Shown piece by piece: positions 1 through 10,005 of a stretch of DNA of 39,161 bases. The position numbers were made by a program, and so were the translations under genes. The first letter of the stretch is position 1. The number at the start of each line of letters is the position of its first letter. This stretch comes from Methylophilaceae bacterium (GTDB lineage Bacteria; Pseudomonadota; Gammaproteobacteria; Burkholderiales; Methylophilaceae), in NCBI GenBank assembly GCA_028355955.1, contig JAOMTQ010000011.1:1-39161 (forward strand), written 5' to 3'. A model generated the notes under the pieces. It did not search any database and was not told where the DNA came from. It worked only from the letters and a program-made list of their open reading frames with translations.

Positions 1-1378
1 TTCTTTCTGTTAAGTTTTGGTTAATTTTAGTGGTTCTTAAATACAAGCGATTACCCTCATCATCGATGTTGGCCACACCCATGGTTTTGACATAGGTGTT
101 GCTGACTAACACCGGTTGCCCTACATTTCCTTTCATAACCCAAGGCGAAGTTCCTGAGAGGGTATAGTTGGCACTGGTCGCTAAGCCATATTGACCTAGA
201 CCCCCCGATATCACCTCATTTAAATCGACATCGCCATCAATATCCGTATTCGCATCCCCATTAATTGACTGCCAACTTGCAAAATACAAGGTATTATTCG
301 CTCCGTCACTTTTAATTGCACCCTCAATTCTCGCATTTCGATCCAGATAAACGGTATTGTTTATAGAGGTAGCATCCGCAGAAACGGCATTCTGAACAGC
401 ATTAATTCCCCCACTCACAAATACTTCATTGTGGTCACTTCGCGTAAATCTAATTCCGTCTCGTGCTGAAGTAATTTGCCCGGAAATAACGATAGTATTA
501 TCATCGGATGTGGTGTCGAGCGCTGAACCAAAATTAATAGCCGCCTGATTAGCGAGTTGTGTTACGTTGCCATCGATAATAATGAGGTTATCTGTAGATT
601 GATCAAAAATTTGAATGGTGGGTGATCCTGAAGTCGCTGTTGTTGTCAGATTGCCATTCACCACAACCACATTGTTAGTTGATCCCACACTGATTTTAAC
701 AGCGCCTCCTCCTGTGGATTGCGCATTGCCGTTGACCACGATATTGTTATCCTTTGAATAATTGCCGATATCAATACTATGCCAGACAGTATTAATATTA
801 CCATTTACAGTTATCACATTATCGCTTGATAAATTATCAGCATCCGTACCTAATATCCGGACCCCAAAGGCATTTGTCGCGCCGGTTATATTAATATCGC
901 CGGTGAGTGTAATATTATTATTGTCAGCACTAGCGCGAATTAAAATACCTGATAATGTATTACCTGAAGTCGAAATGTTACCTGTGATATTGACTGTATT
1001 GTTACTTGCACTGTTGGTGATAGCTATCCCGTTAGCACTTGTAGCACTTCCATTGGTTATCGTTTCAATATCTCCAGTCATATTAATGACATTATTTACG
1101 GCATCGACGTTACTAATACGGATTCCCATAGCAGCATTTGCAGTGCCGGTGGTGGTGGTAATGTTGCCATCTATAGTGAGCGTGTTTAATCCATTTGTGA
1201 TGTTAATTCCTTTTTCATCTGTGGTACTGATGGAAGAATCAATATCAATGGTTTGATTGCCTGATATGGTAATACCACAGTTTAGCGCTGAGGTGTCTGT
1301 ACAGTCATCAGCATAAACGGAGGTGGAGGATAAAAGTGCAGAGGCGACGAGTAGTTTTAATTTTTTCAAATTATTCAT
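1..1378 (-). CDS. Secreted repeat protein, autotransporter/adhesin-like (3' end outside window)
   Basis: An open frame runs leftwards from an ATG at 1378 to the window edge, 459 codons without a stop. A stop codon four codons upstream makes this ATG the only usable start. The protein opens with a signal peptide (MNNLKKLKLL, then a hydrophobic stretch ending SVYA before DDC). The rest is Asn/Thr/Gly/Ile-rich and built of degenerate units of about 25-30 residues with a core like NNxVxVxGNI (TVNITGNI, ITLTGDI, IVVNGNA, VVVVNGNL, LIIIDGNV, TIVISGQI). This is the pattern of a parallel beta-helix passenger. Family knowledge: such passengers are usually followed by a C-terminal outer-membrane beta-barrel, which would lie beyond base 1 and is not seen. 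GC is visibly higher than in most of the window. The start lies 19 nt from the hppA terminator hairpin and lacks a Shine-Dalgarno. Adhesin function is inferred. Confidence 0.75.
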   Translation of the reverse strand, partial: MNNLKKLKLLVASALLSSTSVYADDCTDTSALNCGITISGNQTIDIDSSISTTDEKGINITNGLNTLTIDGNITTTTGTANAAMGIRISNVDAVNNVINMTGDIETITNGSATSANGIAITNSASNNTVNITGNISTSGNTLSGILIRASADNNNITLTGDINITGATNAFGVRILGTDADNLSSDNVITVNGNINTVWHSIDIGNYSKDNNIVVNGNAQSTGGGAVKISVGSTNNVVVVNGNLTTTATSGSPTIQIFDQSTDNLIIIDGNVTQLANQAAINFGSALDTTSDDNTIVISGQITSARDGIRFTRSDHNEVFVSGGINAVQNAVSADATSINNTVYLDRNARIEGAIKSDGANNTLYFASWQSINGDANTDIDGDVDLNEVISGGLGQYGLATSANYTLSGTSPWVMKGNVGQPVLVSNTYVKTMGVANIDDEGNRLYLRTTKINQNLTER

Positions 1379-1393
1379 ATATATTTTTTATAT

Positions 1394-1423
1394 AAAAAAA
1401 GCCCGCCCCAAAGGGCAGGCTTT
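1394..1423 (-). terminator. Rho-independent terminator after hppA
   Basis: On the minus strand AAAGCCTGCCC, a short loop and GGGCGGGCTTT form an 11-bp stem with one A/C mismatch, followed by a run of seven T. It begins 16 nt after the hppA stop codon and ends just before the start of the adhesin-like gene, so it could also act as a leader structure for that gene. Confidence 0.85.
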
Positions 1424-1439
1424 GAAATTAAAATAAAGA

Positions 1440-3482
1440 TTACAGTATCGGTACGATAAGTAAAGCGACGATATTGATGATTTTAATCAAAGGATTAATC
1501 GCTGGACCTGCTGTATCCTTATATGGATCACCCACAGTATCACCTGTCACTGAAGCCTTGTGTGCTTCAGATCCTTTACCACCATGATTACCATCTTCGA
1601 TATGTTTCTTAGCGTTATCCCAAGCACCGCCACCTGTACACATTGAAATCGCAACAAATAAACCAGTTACGATAGTTCCCATGAGTAAGCCACCTAGCGC
1701 TTGAGGCCCTAAATAAATACCTACGACAACTGGAACCGCAACCGGAAGAATTGAAGGCACAACCATCTCTTTAATTGCTGAGGCTGTTAATAGATCAACG
1801 GCTTTCGCATAATCTGGTTTTCCTTTACCCGTCATAATACCTTTGATTGTTTTGAATTGACGTCTCACTTCTTCAACTACTGAAGCTGCAGCACGTCCAA
1901 CGGCTTCCATCGCCATCGCTGCAAATAAGAAAGGAATCAAACCACCAATGAATAAACCTATAATCACCATCGGCTCACTTAAGTCAAAGTTTGTCATGAT
2001 GTTGTAGGTTTCAAGTTTGTATGTGTAATCAGCGAACAGAACTAAAGCAGCAAGGCCCGCTGAACCAATCGCATAACCTTTTGTGACCGCTTTCGTTGTA
2101 TTACCTACCGCATCTAATGGATCAGTAATATCACGCACTTTTTGTGGAAGACCTGCCATTTCAGCAATACCACCTGCGTTATCTGTAATAGGACCGTATG
2201 CATCAAGTGCCACGATAATACCTGCCATACTCAACATCGATGTTGCTGCAATCGCAACCCCATAAAGCCCAGCGAAATCGAAGGAAGTATAAATTGCTGC
2301 ACAAACTGAAAGTACTGGCAATGCCGTTGATTTCATTGAGATGCCAATACCGGCAATAATGTTTGTTGCGTGACCTGTTTCAGATGCTTTAGCCACGTGC
2401 TGAACAGGCTTATATTCTGTCCCTGTGTAGTATTCAGTAATAAATACTAGTAAGGCAGTTAATACCAAACCCACCACCGCTGAACCAAATAAAGCTGTAG
2501 ATGAAAAAGTTTGATCATTAATTTGAATACCTTCTGGGAACATTTGAAGGCTGACATAATAAAATGCAATCGCTGAAAGAATTCCAGCAACGGCTAAACC
2601 ACGATAAAGTGCTGGCATCACATTAGTCATTTTCTTGTTAGCTTTAACAAAAATACAACCTATGATGGATGCAACAATTGAAACCGCACCTAGCATTAAT
2701 GGATAGAGCACTCCGTTGATATCAGATACCATGAGCGAACCTAACACCATTGTTGCAATAATTGTAACTGCATAAGTCTCAAACAAGTCAGCTGCCATAC
2801 CCGCACAATCACCGACGTTATCACCCACGTTATCAGCAATCACTGCTGGATTTCTTGGATCATCTTCTGGAATTCCTGCTTCTACCTTACCCACTAAGTC
2901 AGCACCGACATCAGCACCCTTTGTGAAGATACCGCCACCTAAACGAGCGAAAATAGAAATGAGTGATGAACCGAAAGCTAAACCAATTAGAGGATTTAAA
3001 GCTTCTGTTGTTGAGAGTGTTTCGCCACCGAGGTAGAGGTAAAAACCTGCGACACCCAATAAACCTAAACCCACGACTAACATACCTGTAATAGCACCAC
3101 CTTTAAAAGCTACATCAAATGCTTGAGGTAAACCTTTTGTAGCAGCTTGTGCCGTTCTTACGTTGGCACGCACAGAAACGTTCATACCAATAAAGCCACA
3201 TAAGCCTGATAACACAGCTCCAATCACAAAACCAATCGCAGTATTACAATCAATAAAGTAATAAATTAGTGCTGCTAAAATAATTCCAACAATTCCAATC
3301 GTTTTATATTGTCTTGTTAGGTAAGCGGCTGCTCCATCTTGAATAGCGCCGGCAATCGCTTTCATCTTTGCATTGCCTGCAGGTAGGTTAATGATCCATT
3401 TGGACATAACCAAACCATAAATAACAGCTAAGATGGCTGCACCTATAGCTATATTAATTACTGGGTAATCGACTAGTGACAT
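1440..3482 (-). CDS. hppA: Membrane-bound proton-translocating pyrophosphatase (K+-independent type)
   Basis: A 680-residue polytopic membrane protein of full family length. It couples hydrolysis of pyrophosphate to ion export across the inner membrane. The substrate loop is intact: [20 protein letters not shown] followed by [20 protein letters not shown], around residues 190-235. A second conserved acidic block (DNAGGIAEM) and the C-terminal [15 protein letters not shown] are also present. At the site that distinguishes potassium dependence it reads [16 protein letters not shown]; the lysine after NTT marks K+-independent H+ pumps such as that of Rhodospirillum rubrum. A strong Shine-Dalgarno (GGAGGA) precedes the ATG, a good sigma70-type promoter lies 65-92 bases upstream and a terminator follows, so it looks monocistronic. 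Likely role: recovering energy from biosynthetic pyrophosphate. Confidence 0.97.
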   Translation of the reverse strand: MSLVDYPVINIAIGAAILAVIYGLVMSKWIINLPAGNAKMKAIAGAIQDGAAAYLTRQYKTIGIVGIILAALIYYFIDCNTAIGFVIGAVLSGLCGFIGMNVSVRANVRTAQAATKGLPQAFDVAFKGGAITGMLVVGLGLLGVAGFYLYLGGETLSTTEALNPLIGLAFGSSLISIFARLGGGIFTKGADVGADLVGKVEAGIPEDDPRNPAVIADNVGDNVGDCAGMAADLFETYAVTIIATMVLGSLMVSDINGVLYPLMLGAVSIVASIIGCIFVKANKKMTNVMPALYRGLAVAGILSAIAFYYVSLQMFPEGIQINDQTFSSTALFGSAVVGLVLTALLVFITEYYTGTEYKPVQHVAKASETGHATNIIAGIGISMKSTALPVLSVCAAIYTSFDFAGLYGVAIAATSMLSMAGIIVALDAYGPITDNAGGIAEMAGLPQKVRDITDPLDAVGNTTKAVTKGYAIGSAGLAALVLFADYTYKLETYNIMTNFDLSEPMVIIGLFIGGLIPFLFAAMAMEAVGRAAASVVEEVRRQFKTIKGIMTGKGKPDYAKAVDLLTASAIKEMVVPSILPVAVPVVVGIYLGPQALGGLLMGTIVTGLFVAISMCTGGGAWDNAKKHIEDGNHGGKGSEAHKASVTGDTVGDPYKDTAGPAINPLIKIINIVALLIVPIL

Positions 3483-3546
3483 ATTTCCTCCGTGAGTTTT
3501 TAAAATTCAAATCTAAATATATAAGACTTGAAAAAAATAATGCGTA

Positions 3547-3574
3547 ATTATAACTGTTTTGAGATAAGGTTCAA
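3547..3574 (-). promoter_or_regulatory. Sigma70-type promoter of hppA
   Basis: On the minus strand TTGAAC (3574-3569) and TATAAT (3552-3547) are separated by 16 nt. The predicted transcript start near 3540 leaves a leader of about 58 nt before the ATG at 3482. The -10 is perfect and the -35 matches four of six consensus bases. Confidence 0.7.
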
Positions 3575-3619
3575 TCAAAAAATGAATTAAAAATAGACAG
3601 TTAGAAAATGCAAACCTGC

Positions 3620-4411
3620 TTAATTTAAGAGCATCATAATTCCAATTATGACCAACAATAAGCTGAATAACCTTTTGATCAGAAGATCATCTAATTTTAA
3701 AAGCCATCCCGCAGACAATTTGATAAAAATAAGACTAGGCAGGGTCAAAAATAGAATTGCGGGAGTATAGATAAAACCAAATGTCTCTTGGTTATTCAGT
3801 CCAGAATAAAGATAACCTATATATATGGCAATTGATGCACTCAGTCCGATGAAAAAACCTAATACACTGGATGTTCCAATGGCAAGCTTGGGAGGGATGT
3901 TATTTTTAATTAAAAAGGGGACAAATAAGGTAGCCCCGCCGATACCAACGATGCCTGAAATAATCGAAAAAACAAAACTAATCACATTTGAGAGCAATCG
4001 ATTGGGTAAGGTACTTTTCTTTGAAGCTTCTTGATGTTTAAACAATTTATAGGCAATCGTGAAAGCATAAAAAATAAAGAAATATTTTAAGAGGTCACCG
4101 GGAATGCTTTTGATGAAAAATCCTATTGTTAAAGATCCTATTATTAAGCCTGGGATAAATCTTTTTATCATCGCATGGTCGACATTATTATTTCTGTTGT
4201 GAGCATAGGCTGCCATTGCTCCTGTAATGACCATCGATGCTAACGATGTACTCACACCAATAATGATGGCTTGATCAAACGGGGTGTAGGAAAAATAAAC
4301 TAAGCAATAAGTTACGACTGGCACAATCATGAGGCCACCGCCTAATCCAAATAATCCTGCTGCGATACCAATAAAGATACCAGAGAAAATGAAGATAATA
4401 ATTTCAGCCAT
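3620..4411 (-). CDS. TSUP (TauE/SafE) family permease
   Basis: About 263 residues with roughly eight hydrophobic segments. It has the two glycine-rich repeats typical of the TauE/SafE family (FGLGGGLMIVPVV near the N terminus and SGIVGIGGATLFVPFL near residue 160). Family members export sulfite, sulfoacetate or related organosulfur anions, or move them in either direction; the substrate cannot be told here. I start at the ATG at 4411; a TTG two codons upstream is also in frame. It lies 10 nt downstream of dciA on the same strand and could be co-transcribed with it, although no functional link is obvious. Confidence 0.9.
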   Translation of the reverse strand: MAEIIIFIFSGIFIGIAAGLFGLGGGLMIVPVVTYCLVYFSYTPFDQAIIIGVSTSLASMVITGAMAAYAHNRNNNVDHAMIKRFIPGLIIGSLTIGFFIKSIPGDLLKYFFIFYAFTIAYKLFKHQEASKKSTLPNRLLSNVISFVFSIISGIVGIGGATLFVPFLIKNNIPPKLAIGTSSVLGFFIGLSASIAIYIGYLYSGLNNQETFGFIYTPAILFLTLPSLIFIKLSAGWLLKLDDLLIKRLFSLLLVIIGIMMLLN

Positions 4412-4421
4412 GAGCAATTAT

Positions 4422-4844
4422 TTAATTTTTGGGTTTAAATAACCCATTTAATATGTTTTTTAAAGGTGAGTCACTCATTTCTGCTTTCAGATCTTTAAGG
4501 GATTGATTTGCTGAAGCAGGAATATTTTTTATATTTCTTTTTGGATTTTTTGGATGATGAATAGCTACATTAATTTTAATTTTATTTATTTTTGTTTCAA
4601 TTTTTTTTGAGTTATTAATTTGTTCTATAAGCGATGCGCTTGCCATTTTTAATTGAGAGGCAACAGCACTATTTATCGCTTCAATCGTAAATACATCATT
4701 GAGAATATTTTTTGCGAGCACTTTTTCTTTAAATTTCTTATCTAAGCAGTTTAAAAGAATTTTTTGCAGCGAATCGTGCTCTTTTTTCTTTGCATTAAAT
4801 TCAGAAAATTTTTGACCATCTAACAACTTTTTTATGGGTTCCAT
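4422..4844 (-). CDS. dciA: DciA-like helicase loader (DUF721)
   Basis: A 140-residue basic protein. Its first half resembles the DUF721/DciA domain: an amphipathic region followed by SAVASQLKMASASLIEQIN (about residues 60-78), matching the family's W/S-A-x-L-R-x-x-x-x-x-L-L-x-x-LN pattern. The second half is a lysine-rich, apparently disordered tail. DciA helps load the replicative helicase DnaB in bacteria lacking DnaC. The call is supported by position: in many Betaproteobacteria a DUF721 gene sits next to an M23 peptidase and secA, here divergently. Similarity is modest, so the family call is good and the precise function is inferred. Confidence 0.75.
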   Translation of the reverse strand: MEPIKKLLDGQKFSEFNAKKKEHDSLQKILLNCLDKKFKEKVLAKNILNDVFTIEAINSAVASQLKMASASLIEQINNSKKIETKINKIKINVAIHHPKNPKRNIKNIPASANQSLKDLKAEMSDSPLKNILNGLFKPKN

Positions 4845-4893
4845 ACTATAATGCTACATTATTTTATTAATAGAATAACCAATAACTTTATAG

Positions 4894-5787
4894 ATGAAAA
4901 TTTTATTTCTTAATAAGAATGCCAAGAAACCTAAAAGTATCAGTTTTTATTCGTTATGTTTAATAATTTTGATAATTTTTACTATAGGTTTTGCCTTTGC
5001 GTTCACTATATTTAGTAAACAAGTAAAACAAGATAAAGAAGAAACTCTTAACCCACAGCTATTGTCTGACGAAGGTAAAGGAGTTAATCTTTCTCAACAA
5101 GAAATAGATCTTTATGTAGATCAGATTGGAGAACTTAATGCACGGATAATTCAGCTCGATGTGCAGTCTGAAAGAATTCAAGAAATAATGAAAAGTCAGA
5201 TTTTGGGTAAAGATAAATTGCCTAAGTTTAAAGAAAAAAAAAATAAAAGTTCGGGTGGCCCTTTTATTAATGAAAATTTAACATCAGGAGATATTCACAA
5301 AGTTTTATCGCATTTGCTAGGGAAGGTTGAAAAAAGAGAAATTTTTTATAATAAAAAAGAAGCGCTTCTTTTGAAGCACTCGGTACTAAAAGAAACATTG
5401 CCAACACTTTATCCGGTTGAAGTCCCATATACCTCATCAAGTTTTGGCTGGAGAAGAGACCCTTTTCTAGGTATCCGTGCTTTCCATTCAGGATTAGACT
5501 TTAGTGCGGCTCACGGCGAGAAAATAATGGCGACTGGAGCCGGTATAGTCACAATGGTTGCAAAAGAAAAGAATTATGGAAATGTTTTGAAGATTAAGCA
5601 TGGTGATGGTTTAGAAACAAGGTATGCACATTGCTCAAAAATTTTAGTTAAGAAGGGCGATATCGTCGAAAGAAACCAGGTGATAGCGTTAGTTGGCAAT
5701 ACAGGACGATCAACTGGTCCACATTTGCATTACGAAATAAGGTTGAATGGAAGAGCCCTAGATCCAAGGCAATATTTAAAAAAATAA
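4894..5787 (+). CDS. Membrane-anchored M23 (LytM-type) peptidase
   Basis: A 297-residue protein with one N-terminal membrane anchor (about residues 20-40), a periplasmic linker/coiled-coil region with QEIDLYVDQIGELNARI, and a C-terminal M23 metallopeptidase domain. The zinc and catalytic motifs are complete: H198 and D202 in HSGLDFS, and HLH at 277-279. The domain should cleave peptidoglycan cross-bridges or regulate amidases during wall remodelling. It is the first gene of a plus-strand run with secA (12-nt gap) and a DUF1289 gene, and it diverges from dciA across 49 bases. Confidence 0.93.
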   Translation: MKILFLNKNAKKPKSISFYSLCLIILIIFTIGFAFAFTIFSKQVKQDKEETLNPQLLSDEGKGVNLSQQEIDLYVDQIGELNARIIQLDVQSERIQEIMKSQILGKDKLPKFKEKKNKSSGGPFINENLTSGDIHKVLSHLLGKVEKREIFYNKKEALLLKHSVLKETLPTLYPVEVPYTSSSFGWRRDPFLGIRAFHSGLDFSAAHGEKIMATGAGIVTMVAKEKNYGNVLKIKHGDGLETRYAHCSKILVKKGDIVERNQVIALVGNTGRSTGPHLHYEIRLNGRALDPRQYLKK

Positions 5788-5799
5788 TATAAGACAATT

Positions 5800-8469
5800 A
5801 TGCTAAAAAATTTATTAGGAAGTATTTTTGGAACACGAAATGATCGATTAATTTCTAACTATAAAAAATTAGTTACCAAAATTAATGCTTTAGAAGAAAA
5901 GGTAAAAAAATTAAAAGATGCTGACTTCAAGAATAAAACAGAGGAATTTAAAGAGCGAATTAAGAAAGGTGAATCTCTTGAAAGCATGCTTGTTGAGGTT
6001 TTTGCTCACGTAAGGGAAGCAGGAGTTAGGTCTTTGGGTATGCGCCATTTTGATGAACAACTAATTGGCGGCATGGTTTTGAATGACAACAAAATTTCTG
6101 AGATGCGAACAGGGGAGGGAAAAACGCTGGTTGCTACACTTCCCGTTTACCTAAATGCTCTTTCAGGCAAGGGAGTCCATGTCGTTACAGTTAACGATTA
6201 TTTAGCAAGGCGTGATGCGGAATGGATGGGCAAGCTTTATAACTTCCTAGGTTTAACCGTAGGTATTAACCTCTCAAGAATTGCACCGGAAGAAAAGAGA
6301 AAAGCCTATGAATCTGATATTACCTATGGAACAAACAATGAATTTGGATTTGATTATTTACGTGACAACATGGTTTATGCTGCATCAGAACGTGTTCAAA
6401 GACCATTAAGTTTTGCTGTCGTTGACGAAGTAGATTCAATATTAATTGATGAGGCAAGAACGCCTTTGATTATCTCAGGGCAAGCAGAAGACAATATTGA
6501 TTTATATAAAAAAATAGATTCAATTATTCCTCAATTAAAAAAACAAGATAAACCCGATAGTAAAGGTGATTTTTGGCTTGATGAAAAATCAAATCAAGCA
6601 GTTTTATCAGACGATGGACACATTAACATTGAAAAAATACTTGTTAAGGCTGGAATACTTGAAAAAGATTCTAATTTATATGATGCCGCAAATATAAATT
6701 TACTCCACCATATCAATTCTTCCTTAAGAGCTCATTATTTGTTTATTAAGGATAAGGATTATGTTGTAGCGGACGGTGCAGTAACTATTGTTGATGAATT
6801 TACCGGTAGGATGATGCCCGGGAGGCGCTGGGGAGACGGACTTCATCAAGCTATAGAAGCGAAAGAAAACGTCGCCATTCAAAAAGAGAATCAAACTTTA
6901 GCGGGCATTACTTTTCAAAATTATTTTAGAATGTATGACAAGCTTTGCGGAATGACAGGAACTGCCGATACCGAGGCAGAGGAGTTCAATTCTATTTATG
7001 GGCTCGAGACTGTTGTGATCCCTCCTCACTTACCAACCGTTAGAAAAGATAAAATTGATAAAATTTATCGTACCTCTGAAGAAAGATATTTGGCAGTATT
7101 GGAAGATATCAAAGAATGCGCAAAAAAATCTCAACCTGTTTTAGTTGGGACAACATCAATTGAAAATTCAGAATTGATTTCAAAGCTTTTAAATAAGGCA
7201 AAATTAAATCATCAAGTCCTGAATGCTAAGCAACATGAAAAAGAGGCAAATATTATTGTTCAAGCTGGCCAACCAAGCATGATTACCATTGCAACAAATA
7301 TGGCGGGACGAGGAACAGATATTGTTTTAGGTGGCAATGTTGAGCCCGAAATTGAGGCAGTAAGAAATAACAGTAAGCTTAATCAAGCTCAGCAAGATAA
7401 AAAAATCAAAGAAATTAAGGTTAAATGGGATGACCTTCATAAAAAAGTTTTGGATGCGGGAGGCTTACACATTATTGGCACAGAGCGTCATGAATCAAGA
7501 AGAGTGGATAATCAACTAAGAGGAAGGTCAGGTAGGCAAGGTGATCCAGGTTCCAGCTCCTTCTATCTTTCGCTTGAAGACTCACTCCTTAGAATATTTG
7601 CATCAGATCGAGTTTCATCAATCATGGAAAAATTAAAAATGCCTAAAGGTGAGGCTATTGAGCATCCATGGGTAAATAAATCAATCGAAGGTGCACAAAG
7701 AAAAGTTGAAGCAAGAAATTTCGATATTCGTAAACAGCTATTAGAGTTTGATGACGTTCCAAGTAACCAAAGAAAAGTCATATATGAGCAAAGAAATGAT
7801 ATTTTAGATAGTACTAGTATGAAAGATACAGTTACACGTATTAGGGAAGACGTGATTACTCAAACAATATATGACCATATGCCCCCAGAAAGTATTGAAG
7901 AGCAGTGGGATCTTCCGGCTTTAGAAAGTAAATTACAGGGTGAATATAACTTAAAAGTTGATATAAGGGGTTGGTTTAAAAAGGAACCTAATCTCGCGAT
8001 AGAGGAAGTCGTAAAACGAGCTAATGAAATGGCCAATAGTGTTTACGCAGAAAAAGAGAAATTAGCGGGTGTAGAGGCGCTTCATCATTTTGAAAGATCA
8101 GCGATGCTTCAAATTATTGATCATCAATGGAGGTCGCATCTATCTAGCTTAGATCAACTTAGACAAGGTATTGGTTTAAGAGCCTATGGACAAAAGGATC
8201 CAAAGCAGGAATTTAAAAAAGAAGCTTTTGCTTTATTTGAAGCGTTACTTGAATCAATAAAATATGAAAGTACGAGAGTTCTAATGCTCGTGCAGGTTAA
8301 GAATGAAAAAGATGCATCTGCAATCGACAAAAAAAATTCTGAGCAAGTTAAAAATGCCCAAGTAAATGAGAAAAAAAATGATAAACAATTAAAAAAAGTT
8401 GGAAGAAATGAATCGTGTCCATGCGGCAGTGGGAAAAAATATAAACATTGTTGTGGAGCATTGAAGTAA
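5800..8469 (+). CDS. secA: Preprotein translocase ATPase SecA
   Basis: An intact 889-residue SecA, the motor that drives unfolded preproteins through SecYEG. Visible landmarks are Walker A MRTGEGKT (GEGKT at 105-109), the DEAD-type block [20 protein letters not shown] near 210, the second-motor motif [24 protein letters not shown], and the C-terminal zinc tail with Cys 873, 875, 884 and 885 ([15 protein letters not shown]). The zinc tail is the SecB/ribosome-binding element. The downstream DUF1289 ATG overlaps the stop as TAATG, suggesting translational coupling. Despite several long A runs this gene has no frame break, unlike many genes further right. Confidence 0.99.
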   Translation: MLKNLLGSIFGTRNDRLISNYKKLVTKINALEEKVKKLKDADFKNKTEEFKERIKKGESLESMLVEVFAHVREAGVRSLGMRHFDEQLIGGMVLNDNKISEMRTGEGKTLVATLPVYLNALSGKGVHVVTVNDYLARRDAEWMGKLYNFLGLTVGINLSRIAPEEKRKAYESDITYGTNNEFGFDYLRDNMVYAASERVQRPLSFAVVDEVDSILIDEARTPLIISGQAEDNIDLYKKIDSIIPQLKKQDKPDSKGDFWLDEKSNQAVLSDDGHINIEKILVKAGILEKDSNLYDAANINLLHHINSSLRAHYLFIKDKDYVVADGAVTIVDEFTGRMMPGRRWGDGLHQAIEAKENVAIQKENQTLAGITFQNYFRMYDKLCGMTGTADTEAEEFNSIYGLETVVIPPHLPTVRKDKIDKIYRTSEERYLAVLEDIKECAKKSQPVLVGTTSIENSELISKLLNKAKLNHQVLNAKQHEKEANIIVQAGQPSMITIATNMAGRGTDIVLGGNVEPEIEAVRNNSKLNQAQQDKKIKEIKVKWDDLHKKVLDAGGLHIIGTERHESRRVDNQLRGRSGRQGDPGSSSFYLSLEDSLLRIFASDRVSSIMEKLKMPKGEAIEHPWVNKSIEGAQRKVEARNFDIRKQLLEFDDVPSNQRKVIYEQRNDILDSTSMKDTVTRIREDVITQTIYDHMPPESIEEQWDLPALESKLQGEYNLKVDIRGWFKKEPNLAIEEVVKRANEMANSVYAEKEKLAGVEALHHFERSAMLQIIDHQWRSHLSSLDQLRQGIGLRAYGQKDPKQEFKKEAFALFEALLESIKYESTRVLMLVQVKNEKDASAIDKKNSEQVKNAQVNEKKNDKQLKKVGRNESCPCGSGKKYKHCCGALK

Positions 8470-8648
8470 TGAGTGACGATAATGAATTTTCCACACCCTG
8501 TATAGGCGTCTGTCAGTATGATAACGAGGATATCTGCCGAGGTTGCTTTAGGACGCTTGATGAAATTTCAAATTGGGCTTTAATGACAGAAGAGGAAAGA
8601 AAAGAAATTATGAAGAAACTGAATCAAAGAGCTGAATCTTTGTTTTAA
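8469..8648 (+). CDS. DUF1289 small cysteine-rich protein
   Basis: A 59-residue protein opening [19 protein letters not shown] and continuing ICRGCFRTLDEISNW. This is the DUF1289 signature with four cysteines (C-x3-C, C-x2-C) that probably bind a metal or Fe-S cluster. Function is unknown. The ATG overlaps the secA stop by one base, which fixes the start. Its 3' end overlaps nth by four bases through the palindrome TTAA, each strand using it as TAA. Confidence 0.88.
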   Translation: MSDDNEFSTPCIGVCQYDNEDICRGCFRTLDEISNWALMTEEERKEIMKKLNQRAESLF

Positions 8649-9277
8649 AGCACCTTATTTTTATATTCACATAAAGTCTTAATCACACACCCTCCACATT
8701 GCGGAGCAACAGATTTGCAGACATACCTTCCGTGAAGAATTAAGAGGTGATGAGCGTCGGTTAAAAATTCACTAGGTATTAATTTTGTTAATCTTTTTTC
8801 AACAGCTAATGGTGTTTTGGCTGGCGCTATATTAATTCTGTTAGCAAGTCTAAAAAGATGCGTATCAACCGCAATAACTGGTTCGTTAAATAATGTATTT
8901 AAAATTACATTTGCTGTTTTACGTCCTACCCCAGGAAGGCTTTCCAGATCAGTTCGATTAGAAGGCACTGTGCTGTTAAATTCTTTTAGTAATTTTAGGC
9001 TTGTTGCCTGAATATTTTTTGCCTTATTTTTGTAAAGACCAATTGAGTTAATTAACTGTTCAATTTTGATAATGTTTAAATTACTTAAAGATAAAGGGGT
9101 GTTTGCAATATCAAATAATTTTTTTGTCACTTTATTGACCGCAATATCTGTTGTCTGCGCAGAAAGAATGACCGAAATTAATAGTTCAAATGGAGACTGA
9201 TAAACTAACTCAGTAGTTGGATTGGGTGTATTTTCTTTTAAGAGTGTAAATATAGCCCTTCTTTTTTCTGTGTTCAT
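8645..9277 (-). CDS. nth: Endonuclease III (DNA glycosylase/AP lyase)
   Basis: A 210-residue base-excision repair enzyme removing oxidised pyrimidines. It has the helix-hairpin-helix LESLPGVGRKTANVILNT with its catalytic lysine, the catalytic aspartate in AVDTHLFRLANR, and the C-terminal 4Fe-4S loop C187-x6-C194-x2-C197-x5-C203. It lies 33 nt downstream of the RnfB-like ferredoxin on the same strand, an association common in Proteobacteria, where the ferredoxin has been suspected of serving Fe-S proteins. Confidence 0.97.
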   Translation of the reverse strand: MNTEKRRAIFTLLKENTPNPTTELVYQSPFELLISVILSAQTTDIAVNKVTKKLFDIANTPLSLSNLNIIKIEQLINSIGLYKNKAKNIQATSLKLLKEFNSTVPSNRTDLESLPGVGRKTANVILNTLFNEPVIAVDTHLFRLANRINIAPAKTPLAVEKRLTKLIPSEFLTDAHHLLILHGRYVCKSVAPQCGGCVIKTLCEYKNKVL

Positions 9278-9310
9278 AGTTTTGTATCTAAGTTACGATT
9301 AATTACGCAT

Positions 9311-9892
9311 TTACTTTTTTTTTAATCTAGCCATAGCGTTTGCAATTGCCTGCTTTTTTTCGGCAGTGGTGACGCGATTAGCTTTTGTATTATTTCTCTC
9401 TCTCAATATACGTTGTTGTTTAAATTCATATCGAGATCTTGCTAAGGAAGCCCTTTTATTTTCAATTGATTCGCTATCTTCAACATTTAAAGGCTCCATT
9501 TTTATACAGTCAACGGGGCAGGGCTCAATACATAATTCACACCCTGTACATTCATCTGAAATCACTGTGTGCATACTTTTACTTGCACCTAATATTGCAT
9601 CGACTGGACAAGCTAAAATGCAAAGTGTGCAACCAATACATTCATTCTCTTCAATAATTGCTATTTCTCTTGGTTTAATTACGCCATGCCTCTCATTTAA
9701 TGGTTTGTACTCAACATTTAATAGTTGCGCAATCTTTAATATTCCTGTCTTACCACCTGGAGGACATTGATTGATATCTGCCTTACCCTCTGCAATTGCT
9801 TTGGCATAAGGCTTACATCCAGAAAAATCACACTTACCACATTGAGTTTGTGGAAGTATAGAATTTATTTTTTCTGTAATATCATCAAGCAT
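9311..9892 (-). CDS. RnfB/RsxB-like ferredoxin without membrane anchor
   Basis: 193 residues. Order: an Fe-S (4Fe-4S, Fer4-type) motif near the N terminus ([18 protein letters not shown] then QCPPGG), then two 4Fe-4S ferredoxin motifs, [17 protein letters not shown] (about 83-99) and [17 protein letters not shown] (about 113-129), then a basic tail ending AMARLKKK. The hydrophobic N-terminal helix of classical RnfB/RsxB is absent (it begins [15 protein letters not shown]), and no rnfA, C, D, G or E genes are present. It is therefore best read as a soluble ferredoxin related to RnfB. The divergently transcribed neighbour is a ferredoxin-NADP reductase, a plausible partner. Confidence 0.9.
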   Translation of the reverse strand: MLDDITEKINSILPQTQCGKCDFSGCKPYAKAIAEGKADINQCPPGGKTGILKIAQLLNVEYKPLNERHGVIKPREIAIIEENECIGCTLCILACPVDAILGASKSMHTVISDECTGCELCIEPCPVDCIKMEPLNVEDSESIENKRASLARSRYEFKQQRILRERNNTKANRVTTAEKKQAIANAMARLKKK

Positions 9893-10005
9893 TTTGAAAT
9901 AATAATAGTTTTCAAGGATAAATGCATTGAAGATAGTGATTTATATTTAAAGTATAATGATGATAAATTTCGAAATTTTTTAAATTTGTTATTGGTTAGA
10001 AATAT

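Noticed and set aside
762-1256. A 164-codon plus-strand open frame rich in hydrophobic residues
   Set aside because: It is the complement of the repeat protein on the minus strand; its hydrophobic look comes from reading Asn/Thr/Ile repeat codons backwards. The minus frame has a signal peptide and stays open across the whole region.
1-1378. Repeats in the adhesin region as a CRISPR or satellite array
   Set aside because: The repetition is at protein level and degenerate; no regular DNA repeat and spacer pattern is visible.
4812-4852. TTGACC and TATAAT before the M23 peptidase gene as a promoter pair
   Set aside because: The two boxes are 29 bases apart, far beyond the 16-18 needed.
9311-9892. 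Part of an Rnf/Rsx electron transport complex
   Set aside because: No membrane anchor and no other Rnf subunit gene in the window.
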